Below are positions 46,326 to 58,030 of a stretch of 64,000 nucleotides of DNA, in pieces; the stretch's first letter is position 1, and every line of letters starts with the position of its first letter. The notes beneath the pieces were generated by a model. The model worked only from the letters and a program-made list of their open reading frames with translations. It had not been told where the DNA came from and searched no databases. The translations under genes and the position numbers were made by a program. The DNA lies in contig CAIIXF020000007.1 in assembly GCA_903813345.2 (NCBI GenBank), positions 36,052,538-36,116,537 on the forward strand, given 5' to 3'. The stretch is from Owenia fusiformis (lineage: Eukaryota; Annelida; Polychaeta; Sabellida; Oweniidae).

Positions 46326-46937
46326 TTTTGGCTATTTTCTGAGGATTTGAACAGGTGCATATGTTAGGCCAATGCATTAACTCCAGGACAAGCAGTCATA
46401 GAGATTATAAAATAATTTGGACTTTAAGACAGGGAAGGTGCAAACACCCCATCAACATGTTTTTCTGTAATGTTGTCCTGATTTCCAGCCCTTTCCACAC
46501 CTGTTTTTCAATGTTTGTTGCATCGATCACTCTGTTGCGTTTTGAGACATGGTTAAGATCTTTAAATGAAAATATGAATCATGCAGGGGTTTTAAAGATA
46601 TCAATTTTGGATGACCAAAATTAAGCTGAAAACAATGGATCACATGAGTTTTCCCTATGGGAAAATAACATGGGAAATACATGTACTGTTTTCCACTTTA
46701 TCCCAAATAAATCATATTTTAGAGGTTAACTGTGTCTCAAAGTGCAACATATTGGTGCATCAAACATTGAAAAAACATATGTGGAAAGGACTGAAAATAA
46801 GGACAACATTTCAGAGAAACCTTCCCTGTCTCAAAGTTCAAATTATTTTATTACCTCTATGAGTGCTTGATCTGGAGTTAATGCATTGGCCTAACATATG
46901 CACCTGTTCAAATCCCCAATAGCCGAAATCCAACACA
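46326..46937. mobile_element. foldback MITE
   Basis: The left phrase ttgaacaggtgcatatgtta with ggccaatgcattaactcc, and its reverse complement near 46880-46930, bracket a loop with a second pairing (cagggaaggt / accttccctg). Target duplication not resolved. Confidence 0.75.
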
Positions 46938-47137
46938 TGACGGTTTGAAGACCAAATAAACACCTTTTGCTATATTATGCTATATTAGCATTGTGATGCT
47001 TGTATTAAAACATGCGCTGTATGAACACTTTATACTCAAATATTTTCATGATTTATCCCACATACCCCGAAACACGAGTAGCCATAGTGACCATATTTTT
47101 CATCAAAGTTAAGATGGTCAATGACATTTGGCAGTCT

Positions 47138-48103
47138 CACGCCCGGTGATCTGATGAAATGAACGGAGGGGGAGTAGCTGATTTTCGGTAAATTCAACAA
47201 ATGTTGAAGATTTATCTTTTCAAGCAAAAGTTTACAATTGAATGGCTACATGAATAGGTGCAGTGCAGAGGGAAATATGTTAGGTCTTCTTGGATTTTTT
47301 TGAACTGATGGAGTTCTAAGATAAAAGGTCTATTAAAAAAGGCGCAGCGTCGCCAACGTGCAAATGCCAATGTTTTTGCTATAAATCAAGCAACAATGGT
47401 CTGCACGACATGTAATAAATATATAAGCGACATTTTTATATCACAAAATTCATTGCCGGTTTTTTAAAATAATTTTCCAAATGATAGATAAAAAATAATC
47501 GAAAATAATTAAAATTGAATGGAGGGGGGAGTGAACGGAGGGGGGGAGTAAAATGTCTTTAAGGTGGAAGAAATTTCCACAAATTCGTGTACTTGAAAAA
47601 TGAACTCACTTACTCAGTAACTTGATGGTACAACTCTGAAAAGTGAAAAATGGGGACATATGGATTTATTGGAAGTTTTCATATGTCTTATAGACAAATT
47701 ACTCCCCCCCCCTCCATTCAATTTTAATAATTTTCGATTACTTTTTATATAACGTATGGTAACATGTTTTACAAAACCCAATAGTTTTGTGATAATTACT
47801 TCACTTACAAGTATTTATTACAGGTCGTGGAGACCCCTGTTGGTTGATTTATAGCAAAAACATTGGCATTTGCATGTTGGCGACGCTGCACTTTTCTAAT
47901 AGATCTTTTATTTTAGAACTCCACAGTTAAAAAAAATCCAAAAAGACCTAACATATTCCCCCGTCCACTGCGTCTATTCATTTAGCCATTCAATTGTAAA
48001 CTTTCTCTTGAAAAAATAAATCTTCAAGATTTGTTGAATTTTCTACCGAAAATCAGCTACATCTACTCCCCCCTCCGTTCATTTCTTTTGATCACCGGGC
48101 GTG
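47138..48103. mobile_element. foldback MITE with G-rich arms
   Basis: The left arm CACGCCCGGTGATCTGATG, gaacggagggggagtag and the phrase caacgtgcaaatgccaatgt are mirrored by acattggcatttgcatgttg, ctactcccccctccgttc and GATCACCGGGCGTG at the right. The outer flanks cagtctca and tgagactg also pair. Confidence 0.78.
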
Positions 48104-48868
48104 ATTCTTATTTGAGACTGTATTTAACACCTCCTGTGAAAATTTGAATGAAAAGGGCACAAAACTCTTAGTTTGAGAGGGATTTTCTCTAAACTAACAG
48201 TATCGATTGACCTGGAATTTGAAAACAATTATAGAGACTACTTTTCCATGTTTTTCCAACACGGTTACAGTAAGAGAGTTGGCACAATGGGGGAACTTTA
48301 GGGTACAATTTCTTCATAATTAGCCTTCTTTAATTCTAGATACCATATACCATATTTTCTAAAATACCATATACCATATTTTTTACACCTTTTATACCAT
48401 ATACGATAAATTTTGCCCCCTCTTATACAATATACAATAAATTTTCAGCCTCTTATACGATATACCATATCTCTATACACCCCCCTTGATTTGCTCTGTG
48501 TAATTTATTGTTGACAACAAATAGAAAGATTCGCCCCCCCCCCCCTTCCCCGCTTATGAAATTATCTTATTGACTAAAAAATAATTCACGCATAGCTAGT
48601 CAAATCAGAACACTCAGTCATACTAGATAACATTGAACCTAATGAATGTTGCCTTTTTCGAAGTGATAAACGGATATTTGAGTTAACTTCCGATATCATT
48701 CAAGCTTAGTGCTATTGATCGCATATCAATTTTTAAGTGTTGTGTTGTTGTAGGGGTGACAATCCATACTAGTATTACCGACTGTCACAAACAGAAGTGA
48801 CCCTTGCAAAGGGTTCCATTGAAAATATATTATTTTGGGCCATTTCATATCTTTTAAGTGATATTATT

Positions 48869-49691
48869 TAAAACATTTTTCAATGTTTGAAAATTATAAT
48901 CTTATAAATAACATTTTTATACTGAGCATATATGCAGATGATATGACATTGTTTGTTCGGGATAAAAACTCTATACTGCAGTCAATGAAAGTACTTGATA
49001 GCATTGAAAAATGCAGTGGCCTTAAAACAAACTTTTTACAAACTCTTTACAATAGGAAGATTTAAAGATCATATTTGGGACATTGAACATTTGAAACAAG
49101 TTCAAGAAATTAAAATTCTTGGAGTGTATTTTAATTATGATAGAAAGCTCAAAGCAGAGAAAAATTTTAGGTCAGCAGCTGAGCAAATTTTAGAAAATAA
49201 ATTTGTCCTTTAATAAGTTTCTCACTGGATTCATGTAGAGCAAGGTCTTGGGCTTATTTTGAGCTTGCGTTCTCTGTCCTAGCCTCGGCAACGAATGTGA
49301 AAATTGGTCCTATAGGTAGCGCCCCCTACAATTCACCCCCAAACTTAAAACTAATTATTATTTTCATAATTGAAACATAAAGACATCTGACAAACAGTGA
49401 CAAAATAACACCTTCACCAATGTGTGAGTTTTACCATGTGAACATAGAAACTTGTGAGCACATCTTCTTTAAATCAATAATAGATAATACACTAAAAGAT
49501 CTCGAAAAATGTTCTCTGCTTACAGTATTATTTGGTAGCCCAAAATGGAGTGATTTTGAAAATATGGTAATTATTATAGGAAAGTGCTACTTATATGATA
49601 AGAAAATGCAACAAGAGCCTCCAAATTATTACAACTTTAAGGCATATTTAGATTATTGTTTAAAAATGAAAATGGATTTTAACAGTATGAT
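48869..49691 (+). pseudogene. Tx1/L1-like non-LTR retrotransposon remnant
   Basis: The first frame has the reverse-transcriptase active-site box IYADDMTLFV followed by KCSGLKTN. The frame then shifts near 49050 and continues with the downstream strand EIKILGVYFNYDRKL. After a non-coding or deleted gap, the frame at 49420 gives CEFYHVNIETCEHIFFKS, the C-terminal zinc-knuckle style of this LINE clade, then IIIGKCYLYDKK. The remnant is truncated at the 5' end and broken by at least one frameshift. Confidence 0.8.
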
Positions 49692-50217
49692 GCTATAGTC
49701 AACCAACATCTAAATAATAACTCCAGGGTAATAGCTTGATGTAAAATTTCATATATAGCCTACTAACAAATTGCTTCAACTACTTGAATCTTCCGATGTG
49801 TCAACCATATTGTTAATCACAGTAAACGCACTTGATAACAAAAAAGACAAGGCACCAACACGCAAAATGTCACCATCTGCTATGTGTTACAGACGCTGAA
49901 CACGAACTGCCGAACACCGTCCACAAAAAAGTTGTAGACTATAACAATATGTCAATAAATTATCAGTTTTGTAAAAATACAGCGATTTAATTAATTTCCA
50001 AATTGAATCTGCTAGTAGCATTAAGTGCATTCATTGGGTTCGATATTCTTATTTGTTTTTTTCTATTATACATTTACCAATCATATACAGTAGTATACAA
50101 GTATAAAAATATATTTTTCCGCAATATTTTGGTAAGGCACTTGCATCGCCCGCCTCATACCTGGTACATTGGGCACATACGTACATGTATAATGTTGAAC
50201 ATCGATTACATTCACTG

Positions 50218-50924
50218 TACTTTTCTCAAAACCCAAATACCCTGGAGATCATATCGTTCGTATCCAATAAAACGGTCAATAACCTCAAAATTTGCAGTTA
50301 GATGTTTGAGTCTACTATGTCCATACCTCCTCATAACATTAAACTGCAAGAAGGATGTCTCTTTATGTGTCTCTGGAAGTCCGAGAATAAATAATCCCCC
50401 TGGTTTGAGCATGCACCAAACCTGTGCAACAGCTTCCAGATCCCCAGCAGATAAGGCCAATGCTTCAAGCCAGGGTGATTGGGATCCAATCACAACTCCA
50501 CGCTTGTTACTTATTTCATCTTTATATGCGGTAATTGACTTTTTAGGTTCCTTTACTTCATATGTCCCAATAATCTTCCCAGCCTTATCATCCTTTATTA
50601 GTTGTTCAATTGCTTCCTTTGTAAAATATTTCTCTCTGTTGACCTTTGAAATTGACTTCTTGTCATTAATGTACCAATAATTCTTATTAGGAAGCTCCCC
50701 ATTTTAGGTAAACGCATCATATAATTCTGCAGGGATTTTCTGAGGTGGTACCGCTGGTGTTGCTGGATTGAGAGCCAAACGTTTCATCATCGAACCACAG
50801 TTGACAGTTTTCCGGATAAATGGATAGTATTTCCCCTTCTCCTCGACCTTAACTTTATAGCTACAGATCTCACCACACTCTAAAGTAGGCTCATCAGGTT
50901 CTGGATAAGGAAAAATATCATGTA
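50218..50924 (-). pseudogene. DUF268 pseudogene (duplicate of exon 2)
   Basis: The copy keeps the acceptor ttatccag, the block around EPKKSITAYKDEISNKRGVV and the C-terminal end GIWVLRKVQ. Two lesions are visible. A CAA codon has become TAA (near 50706, in the NGELPNK region). An in-frame deletion joins ALALSAG directly to DLEAVAQVW, removing the EYNN and SSIEHSGLGRYGD motifs. No anchor exon was found nearby. It is unlikely to make an active protein. Confidence 0.88.
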
Positions 50925-51157
50925 TAATACATGAACAAAGGATTCAAAAGAATCAATTTAAAGAAATTAGATTTTTTTCAATCGTTTTTCTTTTTGGGGG
51001 ATCGAGAGGGCAGTGAAAGATGTGCGCCTCACCGGAAAATTTTTCTAGGCTAGTTCAAGATGCTGTCTGGTTATCCCTCTGAACGAAAGCTGTCCGTCCG
51101 TTCATTTTTCCGGGGCGATAACTCAAATAACGGTTGACGGATTTGATTTTAATTTTA

Positions 51158-52413
51158 CACGATGCCCATGTCAAGCAGCGTGCCTACTAGGCACGCAGTT
51201 TGAAAATCTGACAAACTGCGCGCATATTTCAAAATCGAAGACGGGGAGGGCACGACTCCCAAAAAGAGCCAGAATACGAAAAATACAAGGTTAGTCTCGT
51301 TCTAAAGACAGTACCATTCTGTGAAGATAAACTTAATTTACTCATAGTACTCAATGTTGTTCCCGATGTAAACCTAGTTATCTCAATATAAGGGTCTTAA
51401 GTAGCTTCTGTGTTCAAAATTCACAGTGTAAAGTTATATCTATGTCTTTTTATCGTCATTTGCCGTTTATTCAGCCATTGTGTCTGTGTATGCTAGGATA
51501 TATAGGATCACTCCATCTGATTAAAGCAGCATAGTTTGTGTTCAAAACGATAATACGCCATAAACGTGATTTAAACATTTTTCTTGTCAAACTGCGCGCC
51601 TATATTCACATGTATTTCCCAAACTGCGTGCCTAATATTTTCAAACTGCTTACCTACCCAAGCTTGTTTTGTATTATTAGAAAACGTAAGCGCCATATGG
51701 CATATATGTGTCTAATAGTAGAACCCCATAAGTGAAACACTATGAGAGTCCATCCACCAAGATGGTGATCTGAAAATAAAAGTTTTTCGTTCCCAACTTA
51801 ATTGTCACTTCTATTATACATTTTGACTTTCAATATGAAAATCTCATAAAATCTGACGATAAAGCAAAATTTTCAAAGCTATATGAAAAACACCTACACG
51901 TGCCTCTGTAGAAATTCCAATGATAATATGAATTTTTAATAGTGTATGCGCACAGTTTGTAATTTCTGGCTAAAATAGGCGCGCAGTTTGTGCTTTATTT
52001 CTTTTTAATCTCCTGATTATCTGTTTTATCTCGAAATATTTTGAATTATACATGATAAATGCGTAAAGAATTAAATATTAAACGAAGACTAAAGTATTTG
52101 TCATTTATGTTTAAAGTGCTAGATCGATTTACGTATAAATTTCCCGTTAAATCAGTGACGAAAATGCCATTAATCTGCTTATGTTTTAAAACTTAGATTC
52201 ATTTGCACATAGTTTTTGCTAGTATTTGCAAGATTCGTATATTCGCCACAGAATGAACGCATTGAACAAGAAAACAATGCAGGATAAATTTCTTTAAATT
52301 ACGTTTCAAAATACAGACTCCAACTTAAATGATGTAATGTTGCCAGGCACGCAGTTTGTGATCGAAACAAACTGCGCGCCTAAGTAGGCGCGCAGCTTGA
52401 CATGGGCACCGTG
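51158..52413. mobile_element. non-autonomous transposon, CACGRTG ends, 5-bp duplication (Transib/RAG-like?)
   Basis: The ends CACGATGCCCATGTCAAGC and its partner (right end, complement CACGGTGCCCATGTCAAGC) are flanked by TTTTA at 51153-51157 and 52414-52418. The duplicate locus near 26582-26592 has one TTTTA and no insert, which gives a natural empty site. The terminal repeats exceed 40 bases. The motif AAACTGCGCGCC and its complement recur at least eight times inside, mostly near the ends. No transposase frame. The length is 1256 bp. Confidence 0.85.
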
Positions 52414-52854
52414 TTTTATAAGCTTTTGCCTTATGGGGATAGAATCTCTGCTCAAGAAGGAATTTTCAATGTGGCCGCTCAATTCAAAATGGCCACCATT
52501 TTTCGTAAAAAAATGTAATCTTTGATAACTCAAATATGAGTTGACAGATTTGGTTCTAATTTTATATGCTGATGCCCAGGGACAAACATGACAAAGAAGC
52601 TTTGCTCAAGAAGAAATTTTCAAGATGGCTACTGAGTTTCAAAATGGCCGCCATTATTCGTAAAAAACAATCTTCAATAACTCAAATACCAGTGGACAGA
52701 ATTGGTTCAAATTTCATATGCTTATACCTTGGGACAAGAAGAGATTTTCACGCCGTTATTTATCAAAACATGTTTCGTTCGGTGGGATTTGCTACTCTGT
52801 GGAGCTGTTGTTTCCTAGTTATTTATGGGCATTTTTAATGTATTTGAGTAAATA

Positions 52855-53385
52855 CGAGGGGCATTTGAAAAGTATGTTTCTTTTTGCTCTAATTTTTTTT
52901 TTATAGATTTATTTTTGAAACCTTCAGCATATGTTCCATATACATACAACTTGAGTATACATCAATATAAATATAATTCCTTATAAGGAAGTGAACTTTT
53001 GGTTGCCATGGCATCAACGAGACTTGGTTCCGTGGAGCACCTTGAAAATTCAATGCATGAAACATGCATTCAATGAAAAAAAATTGTTTTTTGAAAATGA
53101 CAGTTATTTGTTTAAAATGTGTTGCCATAGCAACAAGCCAGTGATGTAATAGTGTCTACAGGTGAATGGACTCACTGTGCTGTCAGTGTGATGTCATAAT
53201 CCTCTGTCAAAACAGACTCACTCCACTAAAATTTGGGTGGAGCAGGTGTTTCCGAACAGTGGAGCAAAATGGTGAATGAACTTATCAAAGAGCAGAGACT
53301 TTGCATTAAAATCTGTGTAAAACAAGGAAAAGACTCAAGGGACACTGTAAGAAACCCCTTACGGGGTCAACCCAGTTGTCCGAAA
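52855..53385 (+). pseudogene. mariner-like element fragment (transposase N terminus)
   Basis: CGAGGGGCATTTGAAAAGTATG directly follows a TA at the end of the segmental duplication, in the style of mariner terminal repeats. After about 400 bases, ATG 53269 opens MVNELIKEQRLCIKICVKQG, matching the HTH domain that begins mariner-type transposases. Similarity stops near 53340, and no right end was found. Confidence 0.65.
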
Positions 53386-53746
53386 CCCAATTCTCCGAAA
53401 CCCAGTTCTCCGAAAATTACAGTTAACAGCTTTATGAACGAGCACTCTTTCATTGGTAAAGGGTGTATTTGAGATGTAGGCTAATTTCATCAACTGAACG
53501 ATTCCTTTATGGGCTGGTATTTAATAAAACTGTCAAAAGATGAAAATACAAGGGCATATTCAGGTGATATAGATGTTCAAACAAACAAAGTTAAATTATG
53601 TTATTCTCATTATAAAGTGGCGTTTATATGACATACATAGGGGTGTATAATTTTTAAACCAATTTTCTTTATGGTCAATTGGCCTTTTTGAGAGGGAACA
53701 AAGGTTAAGTACTGTAAGTTTTTGAAAAATTTTCAATCCTACTCGT

Positions 53747-55336
53747 CACGGTGACCAAGAGTTAACAGTGCAAATTGGCCCGGTCGTGTTTTTTCAAACT
53801 CTTTAGACGCGTTTTGTTGAAAATTTGAGAGGTAGGTTGATAAATTTGGTCATGAAACTGCTGTCACTTGACTTTATGTAAAAGTAAGTACTTTATATTG
53901 CTTTCCATACTATATATCTTAACTTCAGTTATCCGTAAACGTGTTATTTGCACGAATCGTATGCTATAGTCTTGTTATATCGGAAAGTGAGCAATTCTGT
54001 CAGTGTCATACATATTTTTGCCTGAAAATCACTTGCCTGACTTGTATTCAATGAATACATCTATTCATAAGAATAGCATTCACAATATGTGCGAAAACAT
54101 TCACTTTCCCCTGGGGATGTTCGTTTTTTCAGCGTTGGAGTCCTGTATATAAAAACAGAATATAATAAAGTCCGTCTGTCTGTCTTTCTGGTCGGTCGGT
54201 CGGTCATTTTAAGATAAAGATAATTAGAATATAAAGACGATCTTTAGAGTTGTGAATATCATTCCACGTTGTCGGTCTCTAATTTGCATTCAATTAGATA
54301 GTTTATATTTTCATTTTGAATCAATAAAAATAAAAATTATTACATCTTCAATTTCATAATATGAAAAACTCAGCTCTTTTTTCACAGGTGTTGAACTTTT
54401 CTCAGAAAATCGCATGCGCTTTTGCAAAGGACTTGGTATCATATATGCTTCCTCTTTTATCGATGTACTGGTGCCATCAAAACACAACTTTGAACCCAAT
54501 TTCTCGCACATCCGAAAAACATAATTAATCCATTGTTTTATATCTCCATAATTCCTTGATCGTGGATAGGGATGTCAACTCTGAACAGATCAGTTGGATG
54601 AACCTTCTCATAATGTTCAAGGAACGTGTTCTTATCAGCGCTTTTGAAAGCACACACGTGACACTTATTCCGAGGAACTAAAATAACAAAATATGTGAAT
54701 AGTCATGTAGTACAAACATTCACCTTCAAAATACTAATGCGATTATTTTCAGAAGCACAGACAAATTATAAAGCAACAAAACATGTGAAATGTGAACACT
54801 TTTACAAGACAATTCAAAGTCGTTAATTTTATCACGTCTAAAACGTTATCTTTACAATTCCAAAACGTTAACATGCTTATTATAAGACACGTCCATGACG
54901 TTATGTTTTCCCTTCTCCATAGTTAACTCCACTTTCTACATTTACGGTCATTTATGGCAATTTTAAGATAAATACAGTTAAAATATTGACACGATCTTTA
55001 GAGAAGTGAATATTATTCCACGTTGTTGAATGGATTGTCTGTTTAAACTTGATTAAATAACACTAAATGCAAATTAAGTACATATTTCTGGCACTTTTGG
55101 TATATAATTGCGATTGATATGAAGCATGATTGATTTATCCCCAAAATAGATTCGTTGGTACGAAGAAGAACATCTTAGGTAGAAGTCAAGATATGTAAGT
55201 TTGTAAAATATAGAATATTCTTATCTTTTTGCTTCATTCTAACGAATGTCGCATCCCATGTTCTTACAGAACACGTCTAAAGAGTTTGAAAAAACACGAC
55301 CGGGCCAATTTGCACTGTTATCTCTTGGTCACCGTG
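53747..55336. mobile_element. transposon, CACGGTG ends, 5-bp CTCGT duplication
   Basis: The left end CACGGTGACCAAGAGTTAAC and its complement at the right pair over about 80 bases, continuing through cagtgcaaattggcccggtc. CTCGT flanks both ends (53742-53746 and 55337-55341). The interior (1590 bp in all) contains a direct repeat (about 54190-54290 versus 54945-55045, tttagagaagtgaatattat type) and a minus-strand zinc-finger coding fragment. No transposase is seen. Confidence 0.82.
54311..54677 (-). pseudogene. C2H2 zinc-finger gene fragment inside a transposon
   Basis: After the acceptor ttattttag (complement of 54678 onward) a frame encodes PRNKCHVCAFKSADKNTFLE then HYEKVHPTDLF, a good C2H2 finger (CxxC, 12 residues, HxxxxH). 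It stops at 54538-54540. An overlapping frame runs on from about 54560 to 54311 (DIKQWINYVFRMCEKLGSKL, then FSEKSSTPVKKELS), as if one frameshift separates two parts of the same exon. It could be a captured host exon or a transposon's own DNA-binding protein. The finger is well supported; the rest is inference. Confidence 0.5.
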
Positions 55337-55394
55337 CTCGTGCACCTGTGAAGTATATGTATGGATTAGGCTACTACAGTACTAAACCTGGTGT

Positions 55395-55455
55395 TCGGGA
55401 ATCAGCATCTGAAACAGCGTTCGGCATCTCTAACAAATTGCAGGTGGTTAACGTC
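55395..55455 (-). repeat. dispersed repeat family E, fragment
   Basis: The sequence ggtgttcgggaatcagcatc and cgttcggcatctctaacaaat with caggtggt match the family E copy at 15165-15300 in the same general order. Confidence 0.45.
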
Positions 55456-56110
55456 ATACATAATTATTATATAGTTTTGGTTTATTAGTTCCTTGGTAAT
55501 CACAACGTCACGACAACCATAGGATTGTTGTGTAAACAAATAACAAAATATCTTGGCATTATGGCATCATGCTTTAATGGACCAAAACTGGCCACATGGG
55601 GACCAGTTAGAGATCACGTTGGGGCCAATAACGTCACAACTAATTCGAATATTGCTTATTAAGCAGCTATAACCATCTTAAGAGTGAAATAATTTTCACT
55701 ATTCTGATGAGAAAACATGTCCAAATACATTTATCAAACAATCATATTGATTCCAAAGGTCAAAAATACCATTTCATATCTGCTTTAATTCAAGGCGCCT
55801 ATTGAAATGATTCAATCCTAGAATATATCACAAAATAAAAAAAAATTATATGAATTCTAAAATGTTGCTCAAAATATGACAAAATTCTTAAAGGTTGCAC
55901 AAAAAGTCAATAATTTTTTCGACCCCCAAAAACAGACTGGGAGATCACATATCTATGCAGGTTTAACTGTACATCTTATTCAACACATATAGACTCAAAC
56001 TAATCCCTATAAACCAACACAATATTGATCTATTTCCAGGTTCCAATGTGCATATACCAGGAGAGGTTATTGTCCTCAATTCAGTATATTCTGGCAGAAA
56101 GTTCAAAGCT
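55456..56110. other. intergenic, no gene seen
   Basis: Anonymous sequence without a recognisable gene or repeat, ending at the foldback element at 56111. Confidence 0.5.
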
Positions 56111-57439
56111 AATCGTTTTCTTCGGATTACAATGTTTTTTTTAACTTTTCAGCATGAATATAGGGTTGGGACCTCAAAACCACGGAATGCCGGAGCGGCA
56201 CCCTTGGGCAACTCTCTACAAACCATTTCTTATACCCCCCTAAGAAAATCTATTTGGGGTACTATAAGACACCTTTATATATCAGACACTAATAAAGATA
56301 TAGACTTGAAACTTTCAGGAATTAGTTTAAGTATGATGCTTAATCTGTATGGTGAAAATCAAGAAAAAATCTTAATCCGTTGCTATAGCAACAGTAATAG
56401 ATCACTATTAGTTACCTTAGAAATGTATTATTTTGTGGGTTTCAGCATTTTCTTCATATTCTTGATTCTTAAACTATATTAAGCTATCTGAAGCACATAG
56501 CATGATTAGAGGTGAAGATAAAATAATTCATTATATCATTTATGTAATATGTCTAACAATTCAGTTGCTATGGCAACATCACTTGATAATAAGGTTCTTA
56601 CATTTCACTTTCTTTAATGAGTATAAAGGTGGTCCAAAATAACACTTTTTCTAAAGGTATGTTCTCTAGGTAAAGAAGCTCTTTTTGAAGTAAATAGTCA
56701 CTTGAATTTGTTTAAAATGTATATCTTTGAATTGTAGAACCCCTCCCCACAGCCCCAAAAATGTGATGATTGGTGAAAACTGGCAAAAAACTTCATTTTC
56801 TAGGTTAAAATTAAAAATGCATTGGGATGCAACACTTATTAGTATTCAAGGAACATCTACTGACTTTGTCTGATATAACAAAATGAAACTTTTAATTATT
56901 AGATGATGGGAAGTATTTTATTTGAAACATTTTAGAATCCTATCCCATAAAAAAATGTTGAAAAGAGGGTGTGGTCAATTTTACCATTTCGCAGCATTTA
57001 AAGTTAGAAATATATACAAACCAATGCATTAAAACATCTTCAAATGTTAAGTTTATAGGACACTATATTTTATATGTTAATCCTGTATTTAGTACAAGTC
57101 TGAAATCCAATGCAATCATACAGTGGAGACTAGCAAGGTTTGCATACAATCCAGACATTGGAATCCTTTACAACCCATTCAGCAGAATCATTTATTTACA
57201 ATTTAGAGCCAGGGTTTTGAAAACTAGCTAAAATGTTTATTATTGTAAACAACTAAAGATGGCTTTCCATTGGTCAACCAAGCAGCAATATGCATTAAGT
57301 CTGACCAGGTTTGCCATTGCTCACAGCTGCAAGTGTAAGGTGTGAACAGTTGCCGCCAACATTTGGTTCTCAACATTCGTGGTCAGATCGTCAACTTGCC
57401 ACTAACTCCAGAAACCACTTACTCAACATACAATATACC

Positions 57440-58030
57440 AAAGATGCCACCTCACACAAGCACACTCACTCACCCAAAGATGCCACCTCACATGAGCACA
57501 CTCACTCACCCAAAGATGCCACCTTACACGAGCACACTCACTCACCCAAAGATGCCACCTTACACGAGCATACTCACTCATCCAAAGATGCCACCTCACA
57601 CGAGCACACTCAAGCACACTCACTCACTCACCCAAAGATGCCACCTTGCACTACCACACTCACTCACCCAAAGATGCCACCTTACACTACCACACTCACC
57701 CAAAGATGCCACCTCACATGAGCACACTAATTCACCCAAAGATGCCACCTTACACGAGCATACTCACTCATCCAGATGCCACCTCACACGAGCACACTCA
57801 AGCACACTCACTCATTCACCCAAAGATGCCACCTTACACTACCACACTCACTCACCCAAAGATGCCACCTTACACAAGCACACTCACTCACCCAAAGATG
57901 CCACCTCACACGAGCACACTCACTCATCTAAAGATGCTTCGCGTCAAATTGTCTAATATGATTACATGCCACCTTACACGAGCACACTCACTCACCCAAA
58001 GATGCCACCTTATACGAGCACACCCACTCA
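57440..58030 (+). repeat. 36-bp minisatellite
   Basis: The unit aagatgccacctcacacgag with cacactcactcaccca repeats about fifteen times with a 36-base period (57441, 57477 and onward). As 36 is a multiple of three, the frames stay open and give Pro/His/Thr-rich repeats. No promoter or start context supports translation. Confidence 0.9.

Larger units (their letters stand above)
41322..48485. mobile_element. 7.2 kb composite insertion with TTGATT target duplication
   Basis: The ends read GGGGGGTGTATAGAG (with a longer G run at the left) and CTCTATACACCCCCC, flanked by TTGATT at 41316-41321 and 48486-48491. The uninterrupted relative at 28640-29423 has a single such site. Sub-terminal arrays of tataccatatac-like phrases occur at both ends (41350-41470, 48345-48475) in opposite orientation. 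The interior has no long gene but at least four nested palindromes (41975-45815, 43681-44529, 46326-46937, 47138-48103). Confidence 0.8.
40898..48868 (+). repeat. repeat family A, interrupted copy
   Basis: The two halves (40898-41321 and 48486-48868) rejoin exactly as the reverse complement of 28640-29423, apart from point changes. A tRNA-like stretch lies near 41128-41205 (gttattggtagagcgttgtc and acgggtcgaaaa). The halves are separated by a 7164-bp insertion with a 6-bp target duplication. Confidence 0.85.
49692..52854. repeat. segmental duplication, copy 2
   Basis: Direct duplicate of 25087-26945. It is longer because it carries a 1256-bp mobile element (51158-52413) and about 115 extra bases near 49900-50015. 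It has also lost an internal 0.2 kb of the DUF268 exon. It ends at a TA where a mariner-like fragment begins. Confidence 0.9.

Noticed and set aside
47138-48103. Possible fourth CAC-ended, 5-bp-duplication element
   Set aside because: The ends CACGCCC/GGGCGTG are clear, but the flanks show no matching 5-bp duplication.
56048-56482. 144-codon frame, with a partner on the minus strand at 59631-59900
   Set aside because: It lies in the arms of a foldback element, so the similarity between the two is simply the inverted repeat; no known domain or start context.
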